Assembly (NCBI RefSeq): GCF_000069185.1
Contig: NC_010397.1
Coordinates: forward strand, 2,852,001 to 2,916,000
DNA: 64,000 nucleotides
Direction of reading: 5' to 3'
Source of the DNA: Mycobacteroides abscessus ATCC 19977
GTDB taxonomy: Bacteria > Actinomycetota > Actinomycetes > Mycobacteriales > Mycobacteriaceae
A program made the position numbers and the translations under genes. The notes under the pieces are model-generated. The model was not told the DNA's origin and searched no databases. It worked only from the letters and a program-made list of their open reading frames with translations. The stretch's first letter is position 1. Every line of letters begins with the position of its first letter. Positions 44,563 through 54,158 of the stretch are shown here, piece after piece.

Positions 44563-45378
44563 TCAGTGCAGGGCCGCGGCCATGGCAGCACGTGGAGCGG
44601 ACAGCCCGGTGAAGAGTTCCACCTGGGTAAACGCCTGGTTCAGCAACATGTCCAGCCCGCCGACCACCACTGCCCCGCGGCGCTGCGCGGCGGCGGCCAG
44701 CGTGGTGGGCCACGGATGGTAGATGACATCGAGAATCGCCGGTGCCGCCGCCAATGACCGCGCATAGGGAGCAGCGGCCTCCGCGGGCACGGTGCTGACC
44801 AGCACACCCGCGGCCTGACACACCGAAGAAAGCTCCGCGTCCGTAAAACTGAGCACCGAGGCACGCAGGCCCAGGTGCTCGGCAAGCTCGAGTACGCCCT
44901 GTGCCCGGCCCGCGTCACGGGCCACCACCGTGAGAGCGCGCACGCCCATCGCGGCAAGCGCAACGATCGCCGGGCGGGCGGTTCCACCGGCCCCCACAAT
45001 CACCGCGGATTGTCCCGCCGGGTCGATGCCGGCGCCGGCCAACGCCCCCGAAACCCCGTCGACGTCGGTGTTGTCGGCATGCCAACCATCACCGGAGCGC
45101 ACCAGCGTATTGGCGGCGCCGATCGAGCGCGCACGCTCGGTCGAAGTCGACGCGAACCGCAATGCGGCGAACTTGCCCGGCATGGTTACCGAGAAGCCCA
45201 CCCATTCAGGACCGGCACCGCCGACCACATCGGGCAGCTGCTCGGCCGTGCACTCGATTCGTTCGTAGGTCCACCCGGTCAGGCCCAGCGCGCGGTAGGC
45301 CGCCACGTGCAAATCCGGTGAGCGCGAATGCCCGATCGGTGAACCCAGGACCGCGGCGCGGCGAATCTCAGCGAGCAC
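44563..45378 (-). CDS. aroE: Shikimate dehydrogenase
   Basis: Reduces 3-dehydroshikimate with NADPH. The GTG at 45378 overlaps the mltG stop by 11 bp and gives 271 residues. The substrate domain shows AAVLGSPIGHSRSPDLH, SVTMPGKF with catalytic Lys69 and NTDVDG with Asp105. The cofactor domain has VIVGAGGTARPAI at about 127-137. The conserved YHPWPTTLAAAA and GLDMLLNQAF segments close the fold. It is last in the alaS-ruvX-mltG-aroE run, separated from the other aro genes as in M. tuberculosis (Rv2552c). Confidence 0.93.
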   Translation of the reverse strand: MLAEIRRAAVLGSPIGHSRSPDLHVAAYRALGLTGWTYERIECTAEQLPDVVGGAGPEWVGFSVTMPGKFAALRFASTSTERARSIGAANTLVRSGDGWHADNTDVDGVSGALAGAGIDPAGQSAVIVGAGGTARPAIVALAAMGVRALTVVARDAGRAQGVLELAEHLGLRASVLSFTDAELSSVCQAAGVLVSTVPAEAAAPYARSLAAAPAILDVIYHPWPTTLAAAAQRRGAVVVGGLDMLLNQAFTQVELFTGLSAPRAAMAAALH

Positions 45379-46654
45379 TGTCCAGGATGCCGTTCTTCTT
45401 GGCGAGCTCGATATTCGCCAAGTGCTCGTTGTAGTCGGCGGTGAACAGCGTGGTCCCCTCGGCGTCAATGGTGACGAAGTACAGCCAATCCCCCGACTCC
45501 GGACGTTCGGCCGCCTGCAGCGCCTCCGGGGAGGGCGAGCTGATCGGTGTGCCCGGAAGGCCCTGTGACACATAGGTGTTCCACAGCGTCTTACGCTCAC
45601 GATCTTCGTCGGTGGTCGCGACTTCCTGCCGGTCCAACGGGTAGTTCACGGTGGAGTCGAATTCGAGCTTCTGATGTTTGGCAAGACGGTTGTAGACGAC
45701 CCGCGCCACCTTCGCGAAATCCCGGGGCTTGGCCTCGCGCTGCAGCAAGGACGCCACCACCAGCACCTGATAGGGCGACAGCCCGGCCGCATCGGAGCTC
45801 AACAGTCCGAGTTGCTGATATTGGGCGTTGCTTTCCCGGATCAAGGACGCCAGGATCTGCTCCGGCTCCGCCATCGGGTCAAAGTCCCAGCGTCCGGCGG
45901 CGATCAGTCCTTCGATGCGGCGGTGGTCGTCGCGCACGGCGTTGACTCCGTTGGATGCCCAGTCCGGCACGTCCAGCTCGCCTTGAGAGGCCGTCGTGGC
46001 GGCCTGGCGCAGATCCGAGGCGGCCACACAATGTTTGTCCCCGTCGAGATCCACACAAGAGGCACGGGCGATCAGGGTGAATATGCCCTCCGTGACCGCT
46101 CCATTGGAGACCGCCGAGACGTCGTCGAGCTGGCGCCCCTCGGGGATGACCAGCAGACCTACTCGGTTGTCCTGCTCGGCGAGGCGTGCGACCGCCTCCT
46201 TGCCGGCGATCTTGGTGCGCAGCTTGTAGAAGCCGGGCTGGATCGCGGCGATGGCCTGATTGCCCGCCGCCGCGTCGGTGAAGGCACTCGGGGTCGCCAC
46301 CACCCCCTCGTCCTTGAGGCGCTGGCCGATCACCTTGGTGGTGTCCCCACGGTGTACCTCGAACACGAAGTCCTTGACGCCGGATCCTGAATAGTCGGTG
46401 ACGGGACGGTCGGCACCGAACAAGCTGTCCCATAACGTGGCCCCACCGACGACGGCCGCGACCGTGATGATGACAACCGCCGCAAGTCCCAGGATTCCCG
46501 CGTTCCGCCGGCGCCGCGCCGCCGCCCTGCGCCGCGCCCGCTCCCGGCGGGTCTCTCGCGGACGGGGCCCAACGGCGACCGGCACGGCCCGGCGGCCGCC
46601 TCCCCAGTCGTCATCGTGCTCCTGGCGATCGTCCCAGTCGCGCCAGTCGCTCAA
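45368..46654 (-). CDS. mltG: Endolytic murein transglycosylase MltG (YceG family)
   Basis: Membrane-anchored lytic transglycosylase that cuts nascent peptidoglycan strands. The 428 residues comprise an acidic then Arg-rich cytoplasmic N-terminus (about 1-50) and one transmembrane helix (52-74). A LysM-like region follows ([23 protein letters not shown]), then the catalytic domain with the active-site Glu in [12 protein letters not shown] and the family C-terminus [24 protein letters not shown]. The TTG start overlaps the ruvX stop (TTGA). Compared with enterobacterial MltG the cytoplasmic tail is longer, as usual in mycobacteria. Confidence 0.93.
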   Translation of the reverse strand: MSDWRDWDDRQEHDDDWGGGRRAVPVAVGPRPRETRRERARRRAAARRRRNAGILGLAAVVIITVAAVVGGATLWDSLFGADRPVTDYSGSGVKDFVFEVHRGDTTKVIGQRLKDEGVVATPSAFTDAAAGNQAIAAIQPGFYKLRTKIAGKEAVARLAEQDNRVGLLVIPEGRQLDDVSAVSNGAVTEGIFTLIARASCVDLDGDKHCVAASDLRQAATTASQGELDVPDWASNGVNAVRDDHRRIEGLIAAGRWDFDPMAEPEQILASLIRESNAQYQQLGLLSSDAAGLSPYQVLVVASLLQREAKPRDFAKVARVVYNRLAKHQKLEFDSTVNYPLDRQEVATTDEDRERKTLWNTYVSQGLPGTPISSPSPEALQAAERPESGDWLYFVTIDAEGTTLFTADYNEHLANIELAKKNGILDSAR

Positions 46655-47151
46655 GGCGTGTCCCCTTCACTGCCGCACCGGCGCCGCTGCTCAAGCCAAT
46701 CCTGCAGAATGGCCACCGCCGCCGCCTGGTCGATGATGCCGCGCTGCTGACGAGACCGTACTCCTGCCTCACGCAGGGAACGCTGGGCGGTAGTAGTAGT
46801 GAAACGCTCGTCCACCAGCCGCACCGGCACCGGAGCTATCCGTTCGCCCAGCTCACGGGCGAATCCGGCCGCGTCGCGCGCCGACGATCCCGTGCCCTCA
46901 CGCAGGTTACGCGGGAGGCCGACCACGACCTCAACCACGCTCATCTCCTCGACCAGCTCCGCGATACGCCGAAAATCACTGTCTTCCTTAGCATCCCGCG
47001 AGACTGTCTCGACCGGGGTGGCGAGAATTCCGTCAGGATCGCTCGAGGAGATACCAATTCTGACGGTACCCACGTCCACGCCCAGCCGACGGCCGCGCCC
47101 CGGGTCGTCGGGGCCAGGACGATCCGGGGTGGGGGCTGCGGTATCGGGCAC
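46651..47151 (-). CDS. ruvX: RuvX/YqgF-family Holliday-junction resolvase-like nuclease
   Basis: RNase H-fold nuclease implicated in 16S rRNA 5'-end processing and possibly junction resolution. The 166 residues include [19 protein letters not shown] with the catalytic Asp26, the [17 protein letters not shown] segment with the family GLP motif, and [10 protein letters not shown] followed by [15 protein letters not shown] with the later acidic residues. The N-terminal 20 residues are Pro/Asp-rich and unconserved. Coupled to mltG by a TTGA overlap and 5 bp downstream of alaS, an arrangement conserved in actinobacteria. Confidence 0.92.
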   Translation of the reverse strand: MPDTAAPTPDRPGPDDPGRGRRLGVDVGTVRIGISSSDPDGILATPVETVSRDAKEDSDFRRIAELVEEMSVVEVVVGLPRNLREGTGSSARDAAGFARELGERIAPVPVRLVDERFTTTTAQRSLREAGVRSRQQRGIIDQAAAVAILQDWLEQRRRCGSEGDTP

Positions 47152-47156
47152 TCGGC

Positions 47157-49832
47157 TCAGGCCCGGCGGATCTGTGCACGCAGCGCCTGCAGTGCCGCGT
47201 CGATGCCCGCCGGATCCTTGCCAGACCCCTGCGCGGTGTCGGCCTTGCCGCCGCCACGGCCGTCCACCGCGGGGCCGATAGCGCCCACGAGGTCGTTGGC
47301 CCGCAGCCCGGCGTCCTGAGCGGCCTGGTTGACCGACACCACAAAGGGCACCGAGCCCTCGCCAGCGGCGATCAACGCCACCACAGCGGGATCACTGCCC
47401 AGGCGACCGCGGATGTCGCCCACCAGACTGCGCAGATCGCCCGCACCCGTCCCATCTGGCAGGCGGTGAGCCACCACCGTGACACTGCCAATACGTTCGG
47501 CGTTGTCCACCAAGGTTGCGATGGAGGCCTTCACCGACGCCAAACGTGTTTGCTCCAGCTCTTTTTCGGCTACCTTGAGCCGCTCCACCAGCGTGGCGAC
47601 CCGGCCGGGCACCTCTTCAGAAGGCACCTTCAGACTCGACGAAAGCGCCGCCATCAGCGCGCGTTCCTTGGACAGGTACCGGACCGCGTCGAGTCCGACA
47701 TAGGCCTCCACGCGACGGACCCCGGAGCCCACCGAGGATTCTCCCAGCAGCGTGACAGGCCCGATTTGTGAGGAGTGCGCCACGTGGGTGCCACCGCAGA
47801 GCTCCAGCGAGAACGGTCCACCGATGTCGACGACGCGCACGCGGTCGCCATAGTTCTCGCCGAAGAGCGCCATGGCGCCCATCGACTTGGCCTGGTCCAG
47901 ATCGGTGACAAAGGTGTTGACCGGGTAGTTGGCCTCGACCGCCTTGTTGGCGACGTCCTCGACCTCTTGCCGCTGCGCCTCCGAAAGCGCGCCCTGCCAA
48001 CTGAAGTCGAAACGCAGATATCCGGGCCGGTTTAGCGATCCGGCCTGAACAGCGTTGGGGCCCAACACCTGCCGCAGTGCCGCGTGGACCATGTGGGTAC
48101 CCGAGTGGCCCTGGGTGGCGCCGTGACGCCAGTGTGGATCCACCGAAGCCACCACCTGGTCACCCTCGACGAACTCGCCGGATTCCACCGTGACCTTGTG
48201 TACGAACAATGTTTTGGCGATCTTCTGGACGTCGGAAACCTTCGCCTGCGAGGTCGCGTTCGCACCGTCTCCGCGAATGGAACCCACATCGGCGATCTGA
48301 CCGCCCGATTCGGCGTACAGCGGAGTGCGGTCCAGCACGATCTCGGCTTCGGACCCCGCCGACGCCACGGGCACCCGGGCGCCATCCACGAAGATACCCA
48401 AAATCCTTGCTGCCGAATCTAATTCGTCAAATCCGGTGAATTCCGTGGGTCCGGCATCAACAAGTTCCCGGTATGCCGACAGGTCGGCGTGAGCGTGCTT
48501 GCGGGCTGCGGCATCGGCCTTGGCGCGCTGCCGCTGCTCGTTCATCAGCTCCCGGAAGCCCTTCTCGTCCACCGAGAGTCCGGCCTCGGCCGCCATTTCG
48601 AGGGTGAGCTCGATGGGGAATCCGTAGGTGTCGTGCAAGGTGAACGCATCGCTACCCGAAAGCGTGCTTTTTCCTGCCGTTTTCGTCTTGTCCGCGGCAT
48701 CCTCGAACAGCTTCGAACCGGAGGCCAGGGTGCGGTTGAACGCGGTCTCCTCGGCGACGGCGATTCGGCTGATCCGTTCAAAGTCGGTGACCAACTCCGG
48801 GTACGACGGGCCCATCTCGTCACGCACTACGGCCATCAGCTCGCCCATCATCGGCTTTTCGACGCCAAGCAACTTGGTGGAGCGGATGATCCGGCGCAGC
48901 AGGCGGCGCAGCACGTAGCCGCGGCCTTCATTGCCGGGGCTGACCCCGTCACCGATGATGATCGCCGCCGTGCGGGCGTGGTCGCCGATGACGCGGTAGC
49001 GCACGTCATCCTCGTGGTTGCCCTGCCCATATCCGCGCGGGGCGACCGCTGCCACGCAGTCGATGACGGGCCGCACCAGGTCGGTTTCGTAGACGTTGTC
49101 GACACCCTGCAGCAGACACGCGATGCGCTCGACGCCCATACCGGTATCGATGTTCTGGCGCGGCAGCGGGCCGAGGATCTCGAAGTCCGTCTTCGAGGTG
49201 CCCTCACCACGCTCGTTCTGCATGAACACGAGATTCCAGATCTCGATGTAGCGATCCTCGTTGGCCTCCGGGCCACCCTCGATGCCGTACTCGGGGCCGC
49301 GGTCGTAGTAGATCTCCGAACAGGGGCCGCACGGTCCGGGGATACCCATGGACCAGTAGTTGTCGGCCATGCCGCGACGCTGAATCCGGTCCAGCGGGAG
49401 GCCCGCAACTTCCTGCCACAGCCCGATGGCCTCGTCGTCATCCAGGTAGACGGTGGCCCACAACTTCTCCGGGTCGAATCCGTACCCACCCTCGGACACC
49501 GGATTGGTCAGCAGGGTCCAGGCCAGCCGGATGGCTTCCCTCTTGAAGTAGTCGCCGAAGGAGAAGTTCCCGGCCATCTGGAAGAACGTGTTGTGCCGGG
49601 TGGTGATGCCCACCTCGTCAATGTCCGGTGTGCGGATGCACTTCTGGACGCTGGTGGCCGTGTTGTACGGCGGGGTCCGCTGCCCCAGGAAGAACGGCAC
49701 GAACTGCACCATGCCGGCGTTGACGAACAGCAAGTTGGGGTCGTCGAGGATCACCGAGGCACTCGGCACCTCGGTGTGACCGGCCTTCACGAAGTGGTCC
49801 AGGAATCGCTTCCGGATCTCGTGTGTCTGCAT
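47157..49832 (-). CDS. alaS: Alanyl-tRNA synthetase
   Basis: Charges tRNA-Ala and edits misacylated Ser/Gly. The ATG at 49832, with AAGGACG just upstream, gives 891 residues. The catalytic core starts [27 protein letters not shown], with motif 2/3 segments [24 protein letters not shown] and [12 protein letters not shown]. The editing domain carries [11 protein letters not shown] and [15 protein letters not shown], the paired metal-binding histidines and Cys. The C-Ala domain closes with [14 protein letters not shown]. Upstream 224 bp hold its promoter. It is first in the alaS-ruvX-mltG-aroE run. Confidence 0.97.
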   Translation of the reverse strand: MQTHEIRKRFLDHFVKAGHTEVPSASVILDDPNLLFVNAGMVQFVPFFLGQRTPPYNTATSVQKCIRTPDIDEVGITTRHNTFFQMAGNFSFGDYFKREAIRLAWTLLTNPVSEGGYGFDPEKLWATVYLDDDEAIGLWQEVAGLPLDRIQRRGMADNYWSMGIPGPCGPCSEIYYDRGPEYGIEGGPEANEDRYIEIWNLVFMQNERGEGTSKTDFEILGPLPRQNIDTGMGVERIACLLQGVDNVYETDLVRPVIDCVAAVAPRGYGQGNHEDDVRYRVIGDHARTAAIIIGDGVSPGNEGRGYVLRRLLRRIIRSTKLLGVEKPMMGELMAVVRDEMGPSYPELVTDFERISRIAVAEETAFNRTLASGSKLFEDAADKTKTAGKSTLSGSDAFTLHDTYGFPIELTLEMAAEAGLSVDEKGFRELMNEQRQRAKADAAARKHAHADLSAYRELVDAGPTEFTGFDELDSAARILGIFVDGARVPVASAGSEAEIVLDRTPLYAESGGQIADVGSIRGDGANATSQAKVSDVQKIAKTLFVHKVTVESGEFVEGDQVVASVDPHWRHGATQGHSGTHMVHAALRQVLGPNAVQAGSLNRPGYLRFDFSWQGALSEAQRQEVEDVANKAVEANYPVNTFVTDLDQAKSMGAMALFGENYGDRVRVVDIGGPFSLELCGGTHVAHSSQIGPVTLLGESSVGSGVRRVEAYVGLDAVRYLSKERALMAALSSSLKVPSEEVPGRVATLVERLKVAEKELEQTRLASVKASIATLVDNAERIGSVTVVAHRLPDGTGAGDLRSLVGDIRGRLGSDPAVVALIAAGEGSVPFVVSVNQAAQDAGLRANDLVGAIGPAVDGRGGGKADTAQGSGKDPAGIDAALQALRAQIRRA

Positions 49833-50003
49833 GTCGTCCTTGGGTGTAGCTGGGGAATCTGACCGGACCACCCTACCGGTGCGTCCGCCTATCGCCGGTA
49901 TACGCCAAGGTCAGGCGGTAACGCCAGTGAGTATCTACTCCGTCACACCGCCCTGAGCCGACCGAAATGAGACGCTCGGCACGGATGAACACGCACCGAT
50001 TGT

Positions 50004-50022
50004 GATCGCAGCAAGTGCGATC
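50004..50022. terminator. Hairpin in alaS/secreted-protein intergenic region
   Basis: GATCGCA, 5-nt loop GCAAG, TGCGATC: a perfect 7-bp stem 35 bp after the stop of the minus-strand secreted-protein gene, with outer CGCAC/GTGCG pairing possible. It could terminate that transcript or be a regulatory palindrome upstream of alaS. No T-run follows, so the role is uncertain. Confidence 0.35.
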
Positions 50023-50056
50023 GCGTGCGGTGTTTGTTCAGCCGCCGGCGCCACCG

Positions 50057-50383
50057 CTAAGGACCGGTCGGTGCGTCCCGGATCGAGCTGTCCACGGCGC
50101 CGCCGATGGGCGCGGTGACCAGTCCTGTAAACGGCCCCAGAAACGGGCCCAAGACGATGCCGGCACCCGCGGCGGCGGCGTCACCGGCGGCCCCGGCGCC
50201 CACATCCCGCCCGTACTGCTCGACCCAGGGGTCGACCGGCGGAGGCGGCGGCGGGCCGGGATCTTCGAAGACCGGCCCGGGGCCCGGATCGGGCTCCGGG
50301 TCTGCCCAGGCCAGGGCGGGCATTGTCATCACGGCCATCGACGCGAGTAGTCCGCCCGCAGCCAAACGCATACGCAACGTCAT
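50057..50383 (-). CDS. Small secreted proline/glycine-rich protein of unknown function
   Basis: 108 residues from the ATG at 50383. The signal peptide is TLRMRLAAGGLLASMAVMTMPALAWA, with likely cleavage before DPEPDPG around residue 27. The mature part is a Pro/Asp/Gly-rich stretch (PGPPPPPPVDP) followed by an alanine/glycine-rich hydrophobic segment (GAGIVLGPFLGPFTGLVTAPIGG) that could embed in a membrane or pack as glycine-zipper helices. Not recognised as a characterised family. It lies alone between rarA and alaS. The signal peptide is clear; everything else is open. Confidence 0.72.
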   Translation of the reverse strand: MTLRMRLAAGGLLASMAVMTMPALAWADPEPDPGPGPVFEDPGPPPPPPVDPWVEQYGRDVGAGAAGDAAAAGAGIVLGPFLGPFTGLVTAPIGGAVDSSIRDAPTGP

Positions 50384-50453
50384 GTCTTCAGTATGCCGAG
50401 AGTGCGATTCGTGTCGATGTGTGAGCAATAACCGACCACATCCGCACGCTCGA

Positions 50454-51809
50454 TCAGCGCTTCAGGCCGCGCCGCACGATGGCCCGCAGCTTCTCCAGCC
50501 GCGAACCGATCTCGCGTTCGTTGCCGTGATCGGTGGGCTGGTAGTAGTCGGCCCCCACCAACTCGTCCGGCGGATACTGCTGCGCCACCACGCCGTCACG
50601 GTCGTTGTGCGGATAGACGTAGCCGACGGCATTGCCGAGTTTGGCGGCCCCGGAGTAGTGCCCGTCGCGTAGATGCGGCGGAACCAGCCCGGCCTTGCCC
50701 TCACGAATATCGCCCATCGCCGCACCCAACGCGGCCGGGACCGCTCCCGATTTCGGCGCGGTCGCCAGGTGGATCGTTGCGTGGGTGAGGGTCAGCTGTG
50801 CCTCCGGCATCCCGATCAGTTGCACCGTTTGGGCCGCCGCCACGGCCAGCGGCAACGCCGTGGGATCGGCCATGCCGACGTCCTCGCTCGCCAGGATCAT
50901 CAGTCGCCGCGCGACGAAGCGGGGGTCCTCCCCCGCCGTCAGCATGCGCGCCAGATAGTGCAGCGCGGCATCCACGTCGGAACCGCGGATCGACTTGATG
51001 AAGGCGCTCACCACGTCGTAGTGCTGGTCACCATCGCGGTCGTAACGCACCGCGGCGCGGTCCACCGACTGCTCCACCACCTCCACGGATATGACGGAGC
51101 CCGCCCCTCCAGCTGTTTCAAAGGCGACCTCCAGGGCGGTCAGCGCTCGCCGCGCGTCACCAGCGGCGAGCTGCACCAGCAGGCTCAGCGCTTCCGGGTC
51201 CACGGCCACGGCCCCGCCGAGCCCCCGTTCATCGGCGATAGCCCGGGTGAGCACCTCACGAATATCGTTGTCGGCCAAAGGTTGCAGCTGCAAGATCAGT
51301 GAACGCGAAAGCAACGGGGCCACCACGGAGAAGGACGGGTTCTCGGTGGTGGCGGCCACCAACAACACCACCCGGTTCTCGACGGCGGCCAGCAGCGCGT
51401 CCTGCTGGGTCTTGGAGAACCTGTGCACCTCGTCGATGAACAACACCGTCTGCTGGCCGTGATAAGCGAGGGCGGTGCGGGAGTTCTCTATGACGGCCCG
51501 CACCTCTTTGACTCCGGCTGACAGCGCCGACAACGCCTCGAACCTGCGGCCGGTAGCTCCTGAAATCAGCGATGCGAGAGTGGTTTTGCCGGTGCCAGGA
51601 GGTCCGTACAAGATGACCGAGGCGGCCCCGGAGCCATCGACCAGACGGCGCAACGGAGATCCCTGTTTGAGCAGGTGCCCCTGTCCCACCACTTCATCAA
51701 GTGTCGCTGGGCGCATCCGGACAGCAAGCGGCGCATTAGGCGGCACCCCGGGGTCCGCGGAGGACGAGTCGAATCCGCCCCCTGGCACGTCGAACAGGCT
51801 GTCTGACAC
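50454..51809 (-). CDS. rarA: Replication-associated AAA+ ATPase RarA (MgsA)
   Basis: Clamp-loader-like recombination factor acting at stalled forks. The 451 residues show the RarA start ([21 protein letters not shown]), Walker A GPPGTGKT at 69-76, Walker B FIDEVHRF at about 124-131, the sensor-1 region [14 protein letters not shown] and the Arg-finger segment [14 protein letters not shown]. The C-terminal tetramerisation domain is typical ([39 protein letters not shown]). The GTG start at 51809 follows the DUF3097 gene after 31 bp. Same neighbourhood as Rv2559c. Confidence 0.95.
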   Translation of the reverse strand: MSDSLFDVPGGGFDSSSADPGVPPNAPLAVRMRPATLDEVVGQGHLLKQGSPLRRLVDGSGAASVILYGPPGTGKTTLASLISGATGRRFEALSALSAGVKEVRAVIENSRTALAYHGQQTVLFIDEVHRFSKTQQDALLAAVENRVVLLVAATTENPSFSVVAPLLSRSLILQLQPLADNDIREVLTRAIADERGLGGAVAVDPEALSLLVQLAAGDARRALTALEVAFETAGGAGSVISVEVVEQSVDRAAVRYDRDGDQHYDVVSAFIKSIRGSDVDAALHYLARMLTAGEDPRFVARRLMILASEDVGMADPTALPLAVAAAQTVQLIGMPEAQLTLTHATIHLATAPKSGAVPAALGAAMGDIREGKAGLVPPHLRDGHYSGAAKLGNAVGYVYPHNDRDGVVAQQYPPDELVGADYYQPTDHGNEREIGSRLEKLRAIVRRGLKR

Positions 51810-51840
51810 GTCTCAGGCTTACCACGTCCGGCCGACGGGT

Positions 51841-52683
51841 TCAGCCCGCCGGCTGCGTGACGAAATCGATAAGTTCCTCGACGCGGCCGATCAGGGCGGG
51901 CTCCAGGTCTGTCCAAGTGCGTACCTTGCCGCGGATTCTGCGCCAGGCCTCGGCGATCTCGGTCTGGCTACCGTGCGGCCAGCCGAGCGCCTGGCAGATG
52001 CCGTGCTTCCATTCGATGTCGCGCGGCACGGTGGGCCAGGCGTGCAGCCCGATGCGCTCAGGCTTGACCGCCTGCCAGATATCGACGAACGGATGCCCCA
52101 CCACCAGCGTGTGAGCACCGTACGGCCCCTTCTGCACCGTCTCGGCGATCCGTGATTCCTTCGATCCCTTCACCAGGTGATCGACCAGCACCCCGAGCCG
52201 TCTGCCCGGGCCGGGCTGAAACTCCTTGACAATGGCCGCCAGGTCGTCGACTCCGCCCAGGTATTCCACCACGACGCCTTCAACACGCAGGTCGTGGCCC
52301 CACACCTGTTCGACGAGTTCGGCGTCGTGACGGCCTTCCACATAGATCCGGCTGGCCAATGCCGTGCGTGCCTTGAGCCCGTGTACCGCAACCGATCCCG
52401 ACGCGCTCCTGGTCGCCTTGGTGGGTGTGTGCCGCAGCGGTTCTTTGAGAATGACCGGCTTACCGTCGATGAGATAGCCGGGGCCCACCGGAAACCCGCG
52501 CACACGGCCATGCCGGTCCTCCAGGTCCATCCGTCCGTATTCGATGCGCACCACGGCGCCCACGAATCCCGTCTGGGCGTCCTCGACCACGGTCCCAATG
52601 GTCGCGGCGACCTCCGTCGAGCGCGGACGCCGCGGGGCGTGCGGGTTATTGGACAGGACATCGGATCCATAACGGTCAGCCAC
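51841..52683 (-). CDS. DUF3097-family protein with a TOPRIM-like segment
   Basis: Conserved actinobacterial protein of 280 residues with no established function. After a basic N-terminus there is an SH3-like beta region (TVVEDAQTGFVGAVVRIEYG, MDLEDRHGRVRGFPVGPGYLIDG). From about residue 110 follows IYVEGRHDAELVEQVWG, then VVEYLGGVDDL and RRLGVLVDHL with Asp168. The VEGxxD start and downstream Asp resemble the TOPRIM fold of primases and RNase M5. That is my reading, not a proven homology. It lies between rarA and a tandem-repeat spacer, in the same orientation as rarA. Confidence 0.75.
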   Translation of the reverse strand: MADRYGSDVLSNNPHAPRRPRSTEVAATIGTVVEDAQTGFVGAVVRIEYGRMDLEDRHGRVRGFPVGPGYLIDGKPVILKEPLRHTPTKATRSASGSVAVHGLKARTALASRIYVEGRHDAELVEQVWGHDLRVEGVVVEYLGGVDDLAAIVKEFQPGPGRRLGVLVDHLVKGSKESRIAETVQKGPYGAHTLVVGHPFVDIWQAVKPERIGLHAWPTVPRDIEWKHGICQALGWPHGSQTEIAEAWRRIRGKVRTWTDLEPALIGRVEELIDFVTQPAG

Positions 52684-52741
52684 CCGGCGATCGTAGGAAT
52701 GCGTCCAGGCCGCGCAGCGTTACGACGCGCCCGTGTGACGA

Positions 52742-52789
52742 GACCGTGACCGTGACCGCGCGGGTGCGCGGGTGCGCGGGTGCGCGGGT
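52742..52789. repeat. Compound short tandem repeat (GACCGT and GCGCGGGT units)
   Basis: Two and two-thirds copies of GACCGT (52742-52757) run directly into four perfect copies of the octamer GCGCGGGT (52758-52789). It lies in the 182-bp gap between the DUF3097 gene and the kinase-like gene. The perfect copies suggest recent slippage and copy-number variation between strains. Confidence 0.85.
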
Positions 52790-52865
52790 GCACAACAGCA
52801 ATCCCCGACACGCACCGCTCGACGACCGCACATCGAGGAACCGCCGTGACGAGGCAGACGAACGG

Positions 52866-54038
52866 TTAGCTGTCCCTGAGGGTCTCGCCACGCAGACCGC
52901 CGATCACATCGGAGGCATGTGCGGCCACGACATCGTCGCCGACACGTTCGGCGGCCGCCCGCAATGCCACCCATCGGCCCAGAAGCGCGGAATGACTAGG
53001 TGCGGGGTTCTCGAAGACGGCCGCGTCGTCAGCCGCGTCGTCTTCGCCTGCGGTGGCCGCGTCGACATCCACCATGAAGTATTCATGAGTTGCCAGCCAC
53101 ACCCACATCAACCGCGCGTCCAGAATGCGCCGCGCGAGGTTGTTGTCGTCGGCCAGCCCCGGGGCGATCGAGACCACATCGGATCGCCAGGCTTCGGTCA
53201 TCGCGTCATCAAGTTCGGCGACTTCCTCACGTTCGGAAGCGCCCAGAAACTCCGGGTAAACGGTGAGCGCGTGCGCGATGTCCAGCACGATGTCGCGGAA
53301 ACCGCCCCATTCGTAGTCAAGGATCCGGACACCGTGTTCGGTCACCAGGATGTTGTCGGGAGCGACCTCCGAAGGGCTGAAGGCCCGCACACCGCCCTTC
53401 CCGAAAAGGTCAGCTGTTTGCTGAAGGCGAGTGATCAGCGCAGCCGGCACCTCAAGGGAGTACTCACTTCTCAGGATCTGCTGCAGCGGCGCGATCGAAT
53501 CCGCTCCGCCGAGACGCTGCTGCGAGGGGTCCACATCGGTCTTCTTCACGTCCAGGCGCCGGAGCAGCGCAGCAAAGTCTCCTTCGCGCCCCACCGTGGC
53601 GACGTGCATGCGTCCGAGAGCCTGCGCCCACGCCATCAACGCGTGGTTTATCGCAGCGTGATTGCGCTCCGCGAGCAGCTCTGACATGGTGGGCGCCGAA
53701 CCCAGATCAGTGAGCACGATGAGGCGGTCGGCGATGGAGTAGGCAACCAGCTCGGGCCCGGGCCGATGCTTGGCCGTCAAGGAATTTGCGAACTGATACG
53801 ACACCACTTCACGAAGCACGGCGGCATCGGATCCCCCCTCGGGGACCTGCTTGATCACCATGGACTTCGGCAACGCAAACGGGTTCTGGACGGCGCGCAC
53901 CCGGATGACGATCGCAGGGCCGCTGCCACCGAGATCTTCCGGTTCAGCGAGCGTTACCGTCGCCCCCGCGCGCCTGGAGAGCAACTCCTCGGCTGTGGCG
54001 ATAACCTGCGCGACGGGGTCTGCCAATAATGTCGTCAT
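52866..54038 (-). CDS. Aminoglycoside-phosphotransferase-fold protein with altered catalytic loop
   Basis: 390-residue protein of the APH/choline-kinase fold from the ATG at 54038. The N-lobe has VIKQVPEGG with a probable ATP-site Lys63 and an AAVLREVVSYQF helix. The C-lobe carries SPSEVAPDNILV (221-232) where active kinases have HGDxxxxN: Asn229 is kept but the catalytic Asp is replaced by Glu224 and the His by Pro222. ILDYEWGG (239-246) keeps the metal-binding Asp241. It may be a low-activity kinase or pseudokinase. It stands alone and its substrate is unknown. The longer reading by 15 residues lacks support. Confidence 0.75.
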   Translation of the reverse strand: MTTLLADPVAQVIATAEELLSRRAGATVTLAEPEDLGGSGPAIVIRVRAVQNPFALPKSMVIKQVPEGGSDAAVLREVVSYQFANSLTAKHRPGPELVAYSIADRLIVLTDLGSAPTMSELLAERNHAAINHALMAWAQALGRMHVATVGREGDFAALLRRLDVKKTDVDPSQQRLGGADSIAPLQQILRSEYSLEVPAALITRLQQTADLFGKGGVRAFSPSEVAPDNILVTEHGVRILDYEWGGFRDIVLDIAHALTVYPEFLGASEREEVAELDDAMTEAWRSDVVSIAPGLADDNNLARRILDARLMWVWLATHEYFMVDVDAATAGEDDAADDAAVFENPAPSHSALLGRWVALRAAAERVGDDVVAAHASDVIGGLRGETLRDS

Positions 54039-54158
54039 TACCGTCTCACCATACCCCGTCTTTATAAGACTGTGGGCCGTCACACACTCATCGCAATATT
54101 CGTATCCGCATATTTGCCAGGCTGCTACCAGCGGCGATCTTGCCCGGGTTCGGCACAG

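Noticed and set aside
48489..49862. 457-codon plus-strand frame opposite alaS
   Set aside because: Mirror of the alaS coding frame; no recognisable protein features.
49833..50056. T-box leader for alaS
   Set aside because: No T-box consensus or terminator/antiterminator pair could be found; mycobacterial alaS genes are not known to need one.
52741..52860. GC-rich tandem repeats considered as a CRISPR array or origin iterons
   Set aside because: Units are 6 and 8 bp without spacers, and there are no replication or cas genes nearby; simple slippage repeat.
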